This document shows positions 8,153-14,642 of a stretch of 17,816 nucleotides of DNA, piece by piece. Source of the DNA: Holosporales bacterium. Lineage in GTDB: Bacteria > Pseudomonadota > Alphaproteobacteria > RUG11792. The notes below the pieces were generated by a model. That model saw only the letters and a program-made list of their open reading frames with translations. It was not told where the DNA came from and did not search any database. Every line of letters begins with the position of its first letter. Position 1 is the first letter of the stretch. The DNA is taken from the NCBI GenBank assembly GCA_031279295.1, contig JAITIT010000036.1, positions 1 to 17,816 on the forward strand. The letters are read 5' to 3'. Both the position numbers and the translations under genes were made by a program.

Positions 8153-8404
8153 CATGGATTCCCTATCTCGACTGGCGAGAGGATAACAGAAGTATCCCAG
8201 CCTTTTGATAGAACTGTAGAGCATCTCGGATTTAATAAGGACATTACAGATCGTAGGCAGAAGGGTGTGTTTCATCCATTGAGATATACATATACTAACT
8301 GGTTAGTTATGGGTAGGGAGGCTTTGTACATCGTGCAGCATCTCCTAGATTATTTAACAATAGCAATGACCAAGATGTACTCTCACCTTACTCAAGATCA
8401 TTAG
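8153..8404 (+). pseudogene. C-terminal remnant of a phage-type tyrosine integrase
   Basis: A frame of about 84 codons ending at TAG 8402-8404 matches the C-terminal catalytic part of a tyrosine recombinase. It contains HLGFNKDITDRRQKGVFHPL, then YTYTNWLVMGREALYIVQHLL, then LTIAMTKMYSHLTQDH. Functional members have HTLRHTFASWL, a LLGH motif and a final Tyr in a TxxYxHL context. Here the active-site R of HxLRH survives as HPLRY, but its trailing His is Tyr; the LLGH His is replaced (LLDY); the YSHL tyrosine is kept. The N-terminal two thirds, including the core-binding domain and the first catalytic Arg, are absent: an in-frame TGA sits at 8150-8152 and no frame with a matching upstream part was seen in 8059-8152. 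It is a degraded fragment, probably a relic of an integrated element. Confidence 0.75.
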
Positions 8405-8632
8405 ACAGATAGGTACCTATGCATCTACATTCAGCTTATCTCCTCTACCTCCTCTGGAGCAATTTTGGGCACCATAACAATTGACATAAACGAGATCAGC
8501 TCGTGGAGTTACACAACGTCATGGCTAGAAAACTACGGCAAAGTTAGATCTGAGCATGTAGATTTTGAGCGTGGCGAAACTGTTGAGAATGAGGTTGGGA
8601 ATGGTATCGCGTATGCGATAATGGTACTAGAG
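8405..8632. other. Spacer between the integrase and fic remnants
   Basis: A frame opening with TTG at 8465 after a GGAG would give 72 residues (ITIDINEISSWSY near its start) and runs to 8683, antisense into the end of the fic remnant. It has no recognised family and could equally be decayed sequence. Nothing else is supported here. Confidence 0.25.
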
Positions 8633-9546
8633 CTATTTCTTAAACCGATAAACCGTTCGGCTTCTGCTTTTGCTTGTTTCTAAAATACCTAGCTTCACTC
8701 CATGGATCAAGTCACGGTTGGCAGTGGCAGGGGACATCGCACTAAACAACGCAATGTAATCCTTCCTCTTGAAGGAGAGCAGAAAGTTCCTTGCATACAT
8801 CAAGCAATCTTCAGACTTCTCCACAACGCTCGGTTGAATCTGTGGTTCCAGAATTGTGGGTGCCTGCAAATAACGCCCAACATAAATTCTATGAACTTCT
8901 CAGAGCTTCCTGTCTTATCACTATCCTGCAGCGTCTCATAGTACTCAGCTTGATGCTTCTCCAGTATCTCTTCAACGCAAACCAATTTGAAAATGGAGTG
9001 TAGCTTGGTAAGTATCAGCTGCTGCCATAGTCAACCGATCCTACAGTTCCCATCGATAAAGGAATGGATAAACTCAAACTCACAATGGAAAATACACGAC
9101 TTCATCAATAAGCTGTCATCGGAATTTACCAGGTATTCCAGTAAGTTAGCGATGAGACCGGAAACATTTTGATGGGGGGAGCAACATGCACCACCTCCCC
9201 CTCTTTGAAAAAGGCCAACTCCTGCGCTTCTGAATCTACCAGCATCGGGTAACAAACCTTTCATCATTACGCTATGTGCCTTCAGGATATCCTCGATATT
9301 AAAAGCATCAAGCTTACCAAACAGCCCATAGATAGCGATCGCATTTTTAACAGTTATGATATCATTTGCTGGAGCTATAACTGGCTGGCCGTTCAGGATA
9401 TCACTTATCTGTTCTAGTAGCATGCTGTGCCCCTCAATCGCTAAACTCGATTTGACAGTCTTGATGCTTGTCACTTTCCTCAGGCGAATGTTGCTGTGCA
9501 CCTTAAAGCTACAGTGATCAAACCTATCAAGAACAAGACAAATCTT
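8633..9546 (-). pseudogene. Broken Fic-domain protein (AMP-transferase type)
   Basis: Fic enzymes usually transfer AMP from ATP to target proteins. The frame from about 9546 down to 9031 matches the Fic fold. It has SLAIEG, which fits the (S/T)xxxE(G/N) inhibitory-helix motif, then LKAHSVMMKGLLPDAGRFRS, then LMKSCIFHCEFEFIHSFIDG. The catalytic motif HPFxDGNGRxGR reads HSFIDGNCRIG and then TGA (9033-9031). The Pro, the second Gly and, by the nonsense codon, the last Arg are altered. Past the stop the same frame resumes as LWQQLILTKL and EKHQAEYYETLQDSDKTGSS. A frameshift near 8870 then moves to a frame ending with a winged-helix-like SPATANRDLIHGVKLGILE and VYRFKK at 8633. TGA is an ordinary stop elsewhere here (murJ, tatD), so recoding is unlikely. 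The N-terminus seems truncated by a stop at 9547-9549. It lies downstream of comM on the same strand. Confidence 0.85.
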
Positions 9547-9672
9547 CTAGATTAGATCGATGATTGAGGGTGGTTATGCAATAGGAAGACTTTGGGGAGT
9601 TACGCAAGCACAACTCGATAGTACCACATCAACCGTGTACTGAACAATGTTCACCTACCTTAATCAAACTAC

Positions 9673-11196
9673 CTACCTGTTAAGGGTTAGCAGTCTGTAC
9701 TGCAACGCCTCCGCTACATGGGACTGTTTAATTTGTGTCGAGCCATCAAGGTCTGCTATTGTCCTTGACACCCTCAAGATTTTATGGCAGCTTCTTGTTG
9801 AGATGTCGGAATACATGACTGCCTTCTGGAAGAATGATGCGGTCTTGGTATCGAGCTTCGTAATGTCATCCAAGTATCTTCCGTTAGCTTTCCCGTTGAG
9901 GTAGTATCCGGTATGTCCGCAGGATTTGGAACGGATGTGTTGCTTAACTCTAGCCTCGGCAACTCTGGCACGCACTGTCTTTGAATCGACTCTCTTCTCA
10001 TTACAGAAGAGCTCAGATACCTTGACGCTGCTCACGTAAACCGTGATATCGAATCTATCTAGGATTGGTCCTGAGATTTTATTTCTGTACTCAATGGCAC
10101 ATCTTGGAGCTTTGGAACATTGTTTCTTACTATCTCCGTACGATCCACATTTGCAGGGATTCATGGCTGCTATCAGTTGTATGTTGGCTGGATAGGTAAT
10201 ATGCTCCTTTGCCCTCGAAATTGTGATGTTATTGGTTTCCAGTGGTTGTCGTAACGCCTCAATCGTGTTCCTCTGAAATTCAGGCAACTCATCTAGAAAT
10301 AGAATACCGTTGTGGGCGAGTGATAATTCTCCTGGCTTAGCATCTGACCCACCTCCGACTATCGAGATGAGTGATGCTGAGTGGTGTGGCTCTCTGTATG
10401 GAGGTGTATATATGAGACCGTCCTCCGGTAGCATTCCGGCGAGACTGTATATGCACGTCGTCTCTAAGGCTTCCTCCGGAGATAGCGTTGGCAGTATTGT
10501 TCTAGCTCTTGTGGCGAGCATCGACTTACCAGAACCAGGTGGTCCCACCATCAGTACGTTATGACCGCCGGCCGCTGCTACTTCAATCGCACGTTTTGCA
10601 ACGAGCTGGCCATGGACGTCCGCAAGGTCTATCCCGTATTCAAGCTTATCATGATTCATACATTGTACAACCGGGGATGTAAGCTGTGATGTGCCTCTCA
10701 GGTGATTGACAAGTGACATTATATTCGGTGGAGCAACGACACTATCGTTCCCACTCCATACTGCCTCTTTCTCGCACGCCTTCGGACATATGATCGACAT
10801 GCCCCTCTCGTTTGCTAACATTGCAGCGCATATTGTTCCTGATATATATGGCAGGTTGCCATCGAGCCCGAGTTCCCCAACGGCCACAATATTTTCAAGC
10901 AGCGATGCATCGATCGCATCCATCGCTCCGAGAATCGATAGAGCAATTGGTAGGTCGTAATGAGAGCCAGCTTTAGGAATGTCGGCAGGTGCCATATTAA
11001 CAGTTACGCGCTTCTGTGGAAACCCAAGACCCAGCTGAAAGAACGCAGATCTTATCCTCTCCTTCGCTTCTCCAACTGTTTTGTCCGGTAATCCCACGAT
11101 GCAGAACGATGCCATTCCAGGAGAAATTTGTGACTCGACAATAATCTCGGTAGGCTTCATTCCAATGAATGCTACAGTCCGAGCTCTTGAGACCAT
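9673..11196 (-). CDS. comM: ComM/YifB family AAA+ ATPase (Mg-chelatase-like)
   Basis: ComM is a hexameric helicase that promotes branch migration when incoming DNA is integrated during natural transformation; it is widespread also in species not known to be competent. The 507-residue protein is full length. The N-terminal S5-like fold domain holds GMASFCIVGLPDKTVGEAKERIRSA (about 27-51) and VAVGELGLDG. The AAA+ core has Walker A GPPGSGKS (218-225) and Walker B ILFLDELPE (about 298-306). A cysteine cluster, MNPCKCGSYGD followed by two further Cys, matches the family's zinc-binding-like insertion and is followed by PILDRFDI. The ATG at 11196 fits the usual VSRARTVAFIG start. It is the first intact gene of the minus-strand block, downstream of the DUF4167 gene by about 50 bases. 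Confidence 0.93.
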   Translation of the reverse strand: MVSRARTVAFIGMKPTEIIVESQISPGMASFCIVGLPDKTVGEAKERIRSAFFQLGLGFPQKRVTVNMAPADIPKAGSHYDLPIALSILGAMDAIDASLLENIVAVGELGLDGNLPYISGTICAAMLANERGMSIICPKACEKEAVWSGNDSVVAPPNIMSLVNHLRGTSQLTSPVVQCMNHDKLEYGIDLADVHGQLVAKRAIEVAAAGGHNVLMVGPPGSGKSMLATRARTILPTLSPEEALETTCIYSLAGMLPEDGLIYTPPYREPHHSASLISIVGGGSDAKPGELSLAHNGILFLDELPEFQRNTIEALRQPLETNNITISRAKEHITYPANIQLIAAMNPCKCGSYGDSKKQCSKAPRCAIEYRNKISGPILDRFDITVYVSSVKVSELFCNEKRVDSKTVRARVAEARVKQHIRSKSCGHTGYYLNGKANGRYLDDITKLDTKTASFFQKAVMYSDISTRSCHKILRVSRTIADLDGSTQIKQSHVAEALQYRLLTLNR

Positions 11197-11247
11197 AAAT
11201 CATGTGCACTAGAAACATGAAACAGTGTCTAGTGTATCTCTAAAACC

Positions 11248-11631
11248 TTAAGAAAGCGTTTCGTCAGCTGTAATCGACTTCGTCCTGACACGGCGCTTTA
11301 CCACTCTCTTCTTGGGTGGTTGTACGTTTCCAGACTCCACAGAGTTACCATCATCAGTTACGGTACTTACAGGTTGTGTAGCTGTGGCGGCACATGAAGG
11401 TTGTTCTACCCCGACATTACGAACTCCATAATTCTGATCACACTGTGGCCTGTTGACCTTTGCATCAATAAGCCTGCCGTAATGTTCCGCGAACTGAAGG
11501 TTATATTCATACAATACACGATCACCAGATGCAGACGCTTCCTTGGCGTGGTTTAGGTACTTCGTTCTCAAGTTCTGGTAGTACGCGACACCCTTCGGGG
11601 TTTCCTTCTTCATACGATCAATCTTAAGCAA
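11248..11631 (-). CDS. DUF4167 domain protein
   Basis: DUF4167 is a family found in alphaproteobacteria, often basic, of unknown or poorly defined role. The conserved part is at the N-terminus: LRTKYLNHAKEASASGDRV followed by QFAEHYGRLIDAK, the signature ending in a His-Tyr pair. The remainder is low-complexity and closes with a basic stretch (PPKKRVVKRRVRTKS), which suggests nucleic-acid binding. The TTG start at 11631 is chosen because a GGGAGGG lies about 10 bases upstream (complement of about 11642-11648); an ATG at 11613 is the alternative and would remove six residues. A good promoter precedes it. The family assignment rests on the YLNHAKEAsASGDRV...AEHYgRL pattern from memory. Confidence 0.7.
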   Translation of the reverse strand: MLKIDRMKKETPKGVAYYQNLRTKYLNHAKEASASGDRVLYEYNLQFAEHYGRLIDAKVNRPQCDQNYGVRNVGVEQPSCAATATQPVSTVTDDGNSVESGNVQPPKKRVVKRRVRTKSITADETLS

Positions 11632-11664
11632 ACCAAAATTGCCCTCCCAGACACAACGTTATTT

Positions 11665-11693
11665 ATTATAACATAGAGTATCCAATTGCGCAA
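11665..11693 (-). promoter_or_regulatory. Likely sigma-70 promoter for the DUF4167-comM block
   Basis: On the minus strand a perfect TATAAT (complement of 11665-11670) is preceded at exactly 17 bases by TTGCGC (complement of 11688-11693). The predicted transcript start, near 11658, lies about 27 bases before the TTG start codon. It may also serve comM, which follows at about 50 bases. Confidence 0.55.
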
Positions 11694-11783
11694 GCGCACC
11701 TGCGTTGAGGAATCGGCAACCGAAGGTATGTTGCTCTACATCCCCATATTTTAAGGAACGAAGGCCCCAAAGGAGGTGCTCAG

Positions 11784-11873
11784 ATGTGCAGAGCATTATT
11801 TGGAGATCTCCCGATCCTTAGCTATCGATGCCATACATTTCAGAATGTCCTGTGCCATAACAGACGAAGGTAG
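11784..11873 (+). CDS. Tiny ORF behind a near-perfect Shine-Dalgarno
   Basis: AAAGGAGGTG at 11769-11778 is complementary to the 16S rRNA 3' tail, and its AGGAGG core stands 7 bases ahead of an ATG at 11784. This is the strongest ribosome-binding site seen in the window. The frame encodes 29 residues (starting MCRALFGDLPILSYRC) and stops at TAG 11871-11873. It has three cysteines and a basic end, and no known family. It could be a leader peptide, a small protein or the stump of a lost gene. It points toward murJ but is separated from it by the antisense tRNA-Thr. Apart from the ribosome-binding site there is no support that it is expressed. Confidence 0.35.
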   Translation: MCRALFGDLPILSYRCHTFQNVLCHNRRR

Positions 11874-11903
11874 CTTGTGTAAGAAAAATATTGTATAGAG
11901 GAC

Positions 11904-11978
<75 letters not shown>

Positions 11979-12048
11979 AGCCACTGTAATAGTAACCGAC
12001 ACAGATATGTTTTGCAAATGGGATGGAGACCAGTGCACAACATTTATG

Positions 12049-12054
12049 TATAAT
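12049..12054 (+). promoter_or_regulatory. Possible -10 element of murJ
   Basis: A perfect TATAAT lies 38 bases before the chosen murJ ATG. No good -35 is seen at 16-18 bases upstream; a TTGCAA at 12012-12017 is too far away. It is a plausible but weakly supported promoter. Confidence 0.35.
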
Positions 12055-12091
12055 ATTAACTGTGTCCGTCACTGCAGTCCATTGGTCTTTA

Positions 12092-13615
12092 ATGTCTATC
12101 TTGAGGCGGTTTTGGACGGTTAGCGGACTCACTGTACTGAGCCGGATACTAGGTGTTTTTCGTGAAGCGGCGCTCATTCATTTTTTAGGAGCAACTGCGG
12201 AGATGGATGCATTTTCTGCTGCTTTCAAATTTCCGACATTCTTCAGGCGGCTGTTCGCAGAGGGTGGGATGCAGTCGATCTTCGTGCCATTCTTCAATGA
12301 TTACTACGCGATCGGGAAAATTAGGGGAGCATCGTATTTTGTATCTAGGCTATTCACACTAGTCTTTTGGACAATGTTCATCTTCACTGCGCTGGTGTGT
12401 GTCTTCGCGAAGCAGTTCGTAATTTTGATGGTCCCGGGATTTGCGCAGTCTCCAGATAAGCTAGCCTTCGCCACAGAGTTTACGAGGATCATATTCCCCA
12501 GCGTTTGGTTCGTTGCAATCTCGACGATATACAGTAGCATCCTGATAGCACGCAAAAAGTTACAGAGATATGCATTAGCCCCAATCCTTGTAAACTTCAT
12601 CCTAATAGTCTCACTCTTTATGGGAGTAGATAGCATCGCCGCTGGTCGCCGGATTTCATACGGCATACTCCTCTCTGGAATCTTCATACTCTTCTACATG
12701 AGGGCACAAGTTTCCAGAAGTGGCCTGCCAATGCCGAAGCTATCGTCCATCAAGTTGACTGCTGGTACGAGACTCTTTCTAAAGAAACTGGCACCGGTGC
12801 TCGTTACAGCAGGAGTAATGCAAATCAATATCTTTGTCGGGACAGTCGTCGCATCATTTTGCCCAACTGGCTGCATCACATACATCTACTGCGCCGATAG
12901 GTTTGTACAGCTTCCATTAGCAATGTTCGGTATCGCAATGGGGCTGGTGCTACTCCCAGAAATATCGGAGGCGCTTGCCACAAAGAAGCTAGATGCTGTC
13001 CGTGATGTACAGTCCAAAGCTGTAACATTCACATTGCGATTAACATTACCGTCCGTCGTGGGACTTGTCATTCTAGCATACTATCTCATATCCATCGTAT
13101 ATGGACACGGGAGGTTCACTGAGACCGCCGTATTGAGCACAACCCGCATCTTGCAGATTGTTTCAATTGGGCTTCCAGCGAACGTACTCGTCAAAATCAT
13201 GACGTCAGTCCTCGTCGCTCAGAAAGACTCAAAAACCCCAGTGATAGCCGCCACTACATCTATTGTGGCAAATACCGTGATCAGCGTAATCTTGGCTATC
13301 CCGCTCCAGGAAATCGGGATAGCTATTGCAACATCAATATCCGGAATTGTGAACGCCTATTGGTTATTGCGTAAGGCAGAAATGCGCGCCCTCTTCAATA
13401 GGTGTCTCATTATTGATTTCGTCAAGATCCTTGGTGCATCTATGGTGATGAGTGCTGTGATGCTCTGTATGTCTTGCATACTGGAATTCAACGGCATCAC
13501 GAGCGAAATCTTATTCGTCTTGCTCAGCAGTATAATCGGGATTGTAGCATATTGCGCATCTCTGATCCTTCTTAAAGATCCAGTAGCGTTAGCAATCAAG
13601 CGCAGGATCATGTGA
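12092..13615 (+). CDS. murJ: Lipid II flippase MurJ (MviN)
   Basis: MurJ moves lipid-linked peptidoglycan precursor across the inner membrane; it is a multipass MOP-superfamily transporter. The 507-residue product has hydrophobic segments throughout, consistent with about 14 membrane helices. With the ATG at 12092 the first residues read MSILRRFWTVSGLTVLSRIL, and the functionally important positions known from E. coli MurJ fall at the same numbers: Arg18, Arg24, Asp39 and Arg52 (in FFRRLFAEG). This supports that start over the in-frame ATG at 12023, which would add 23 unusual residues. The gene stands at the head of the second plus-strand run and ends at a TGA. With rodA it completes the lipid II flipping and polymerisation pair in this window. 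Confidence 0.95.
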   Translation: MSILRRFWTVSGLTVLSRILGVFREAALIHFLGATAEMDAFSAAFKFPTFFRRLFAEGGMQSIFVPFFNDYYAIGKIRGASYFVSRLFTLVFWTMFIFTALVCVFAKQFVILMVPGFAQSPDKLAFATEFTRIIFPSVWFVAISTIYSSILIARKKLQRYALAPILVNFILIVSLFMGVDSIAAGRRISYGILLSGIFILFYMRAQVSRSGLPMPKLSSIKLTAGTRLFLKKLAPVLVTAGVMQINIFVGTVVASFCPTGCITYIYCADRFVQLPLAMFGIAMGLVLLPEISEALATKKLDAVRDVQSKAVTFTLRLTLPSVVGLVILAYYLISIVYGHGRFTETAVLSTTRILQIVSIGLPANVLVKIMTSVLVAQKDSKTPVIAATTSIVANTVISVILAIPLQEIGIAIATSISGIVNAYWLLRKAEMRALFNRCLIIDFVKILGASMVMSAVMLCMSCILEFNGITSEILFVLLSSIIGIVAYCASLILLKDPVALAIKRRIM

Positions 13616-13633
13616 TGGAACCTCGATTCCATG

Positions 13634-13668
13634 AGCGCGCCGTTTTGAGATTGCGTTGCGCTTTTTTT
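13634..13668 (+). terminator. Possible intrinsic terminator after murJ
   Basis: AGCGC (13634-13638) and GCGCT (13658-13662) can pair around a long loop, directly followed by seven T (13662-13668). The stem is short and the loop large, so the case rests mainly on the T-run and the position just after murJ. Confidence 0.35.
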
Positions 13669-13726
13669 GGTCTATGATTAGGATGGTGAATGTGGAATTA
13701 CGGTACTCTCTATGTGGACGTCGCAA

Positions 13727-13806
13727 CACAGCCTCGCTAGACTCGAGAGTAATGCAATCGTCGTTGCAATCAACAACTCATTCGGAAACCTCGATGACGA
13801 GGTATC
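13727..13806 (+). repeat. Duplicated fragment of the pepP 5' coding region (upstream copy)
   Basis: About 80 bases here match codons 12-38 of pepP (14676-14755) with only about four or five differences, some 94% identity. The match covers the DNA for SLAKLESNAIVVAINNSFGN, changed here mainly to R for K, L for F and D for G. It ends abruptly at the kdsA ATG. In one reading the fragment continues an ATG near 13712 and closes with a TGA that overlaps the kdsA start as ATGA, forming a leader ORF of about 32 codons. A single-base length difference near 13740 would break that frame and should be checked. Its GAGG near the end could act as the kdsA ribosome-binding site. Confidence 0.85.
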
Positions 13807-14640
13807 ATGAGACAGATTTCTGTTGGCGGATTTGATATAGCGAACAACAGGCCATTTGTTTTTATAGGTGGGCCTTGCGTGATAGAATCACTTGACCACT
13901 CGCTATCGATGTGCTATAAGATAAAGGTAGTATGTGAGAGACTTGGCGTCGACTACATATTCAAGTCATCTTTCGATAAGGCAAATCGTACTAGCGTCTC
14001 TGGCAAAAGAGGAGTCGGTATCGATGAGGGTATTCGTACCCTAGAGCATGTTAAGTCGGAATTTGGAGTATCTATTTTAACTGATGTTCACCTACCGGAT
14101 CAATGTGCCATTGTAGCAGAGGTTGTAGACGTATTGCAAATCCCCGCATTTCTCTGCAGGCAGACAGATCTTCTGAAGGCCGCTGCCGAGACTGGAAAAG
14201 TAATTAATGTCAAGAAGGGACAGTTTGTAGCTCCAGCTGATATGGCTAATGTAGTTGAGAAACTAAGGCGCTTTGGAGCTACTGACATAATGCTGTGCGA
14301 CAGAGGAACGTGCTTTGGATACAACGCACTCGTCACTGACTTTAGGGGAATCCCGATCATGACGCAGACAGGGTGCCCAGTAATATTCGATGCGACTCAT
14401 TCAGTGCAGATGCCTTCAGCTAATGGAGCTTCGTCAGGTGGAGAACGAAAGTTCGCCCCGATCTTGGCAAGAGCTGCCGTTGCAGTAGGTGTCGCTGGGG
14501 TCTTCATGGAGGTACATGACGATCCCGATAATGCACCATGCGACGGACCGAATATGATACACATAGATGATCTTGAACAGATACTAACCGAACTTATGGC
14601 AATTGACGCAGTCTCTAAAAATTTTCAAAGGACCATATAA
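13807..14640 (+). CDS. kdsA: 3-deoxy-8-phosphooctulonate synthase (Kdo-8-P synthase)
   Basis: KdsA condenses phosphoenolpyruvate with arabinose 5-phosphate to give Kdo 8-phosphate, the first committed step to the Kdo of the LPS inner core. The 277-residue protein is full length. It shows FIGGPCVIES near residue 20, FKSSFDKANRTS, SILTDVH, IPAFLCRQTDLL, VKKGQFVAPADM, DATHSVQMP and FMEVHDDPDNAPCDGPN. The Cys at position 24, where the E. coli enzyme has Asn, marks the metal-dependent class of the family; His, Glu and Asp ligands are present in later motifs. The gene sits between two copies of a pepP 5' fragment, and its ATG directly follows the upstream copy. Its stop is two bases before the pepP ATG, so the pair is probably cotranscribed. 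With lpxB it supports LPS synthesis. Confidence 0.96.
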   Translation: MRQISVGGFDIANNRPFVFIGGPCVIESLDHSLSMCYKIKVVCERLGVDYIFKSSFDKANRTSVSGKRGVGIDEGIRTLEHVKSEFGVSILTDVHLPDQCAIVAEVVDVLQIPAFLCRQTDLLKAAAETGKVINVKKGQFVAPADMANVVEKLRRFGATDIMLCDRGTCFGYNALVTDFRGIPIMTQTGCPVIFDATHSVQMPSANGASSGGERKFAPILARAAVAVGVAGVFMEVHDDPDNAPCDGPNMIHIDDLEQILTELMAIDAVSKNFQRTI

Positions 14641-14642
14641 AC

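Noticed and set aside
9031..9033. TGA in the fic frame read as tryptophan through a changed genetic code
   Set aside because: TGA ends murJ and tatD at the expected protein ends, and the position in Fic proteins is Arg, so a nonsense mutation is the simpler reading.
8800..9172. Plus-strand short open frames over the fic region
   Set aside because: They lie antisense to the clearly Fic-like minus-strand sequence and are explained as shadows of it.
11765..11780. Possible 16S rRNA 3' end, because of the anti-Shine-Dalgarno complement
   Set aside because: The flanking sequence on the minus strand does not match the conserved 16S 3' region, so the motif is read as a ribosome-binding site on the plus strand.
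13807..14640. DAHP synthase instead of KdsA
   Set aside because: Length, the FIGGPCVIES start, the KANRTS motif and the C-terminal EVHDDPDNAPCDGPN signature are those of Kdo-8-P synthase.
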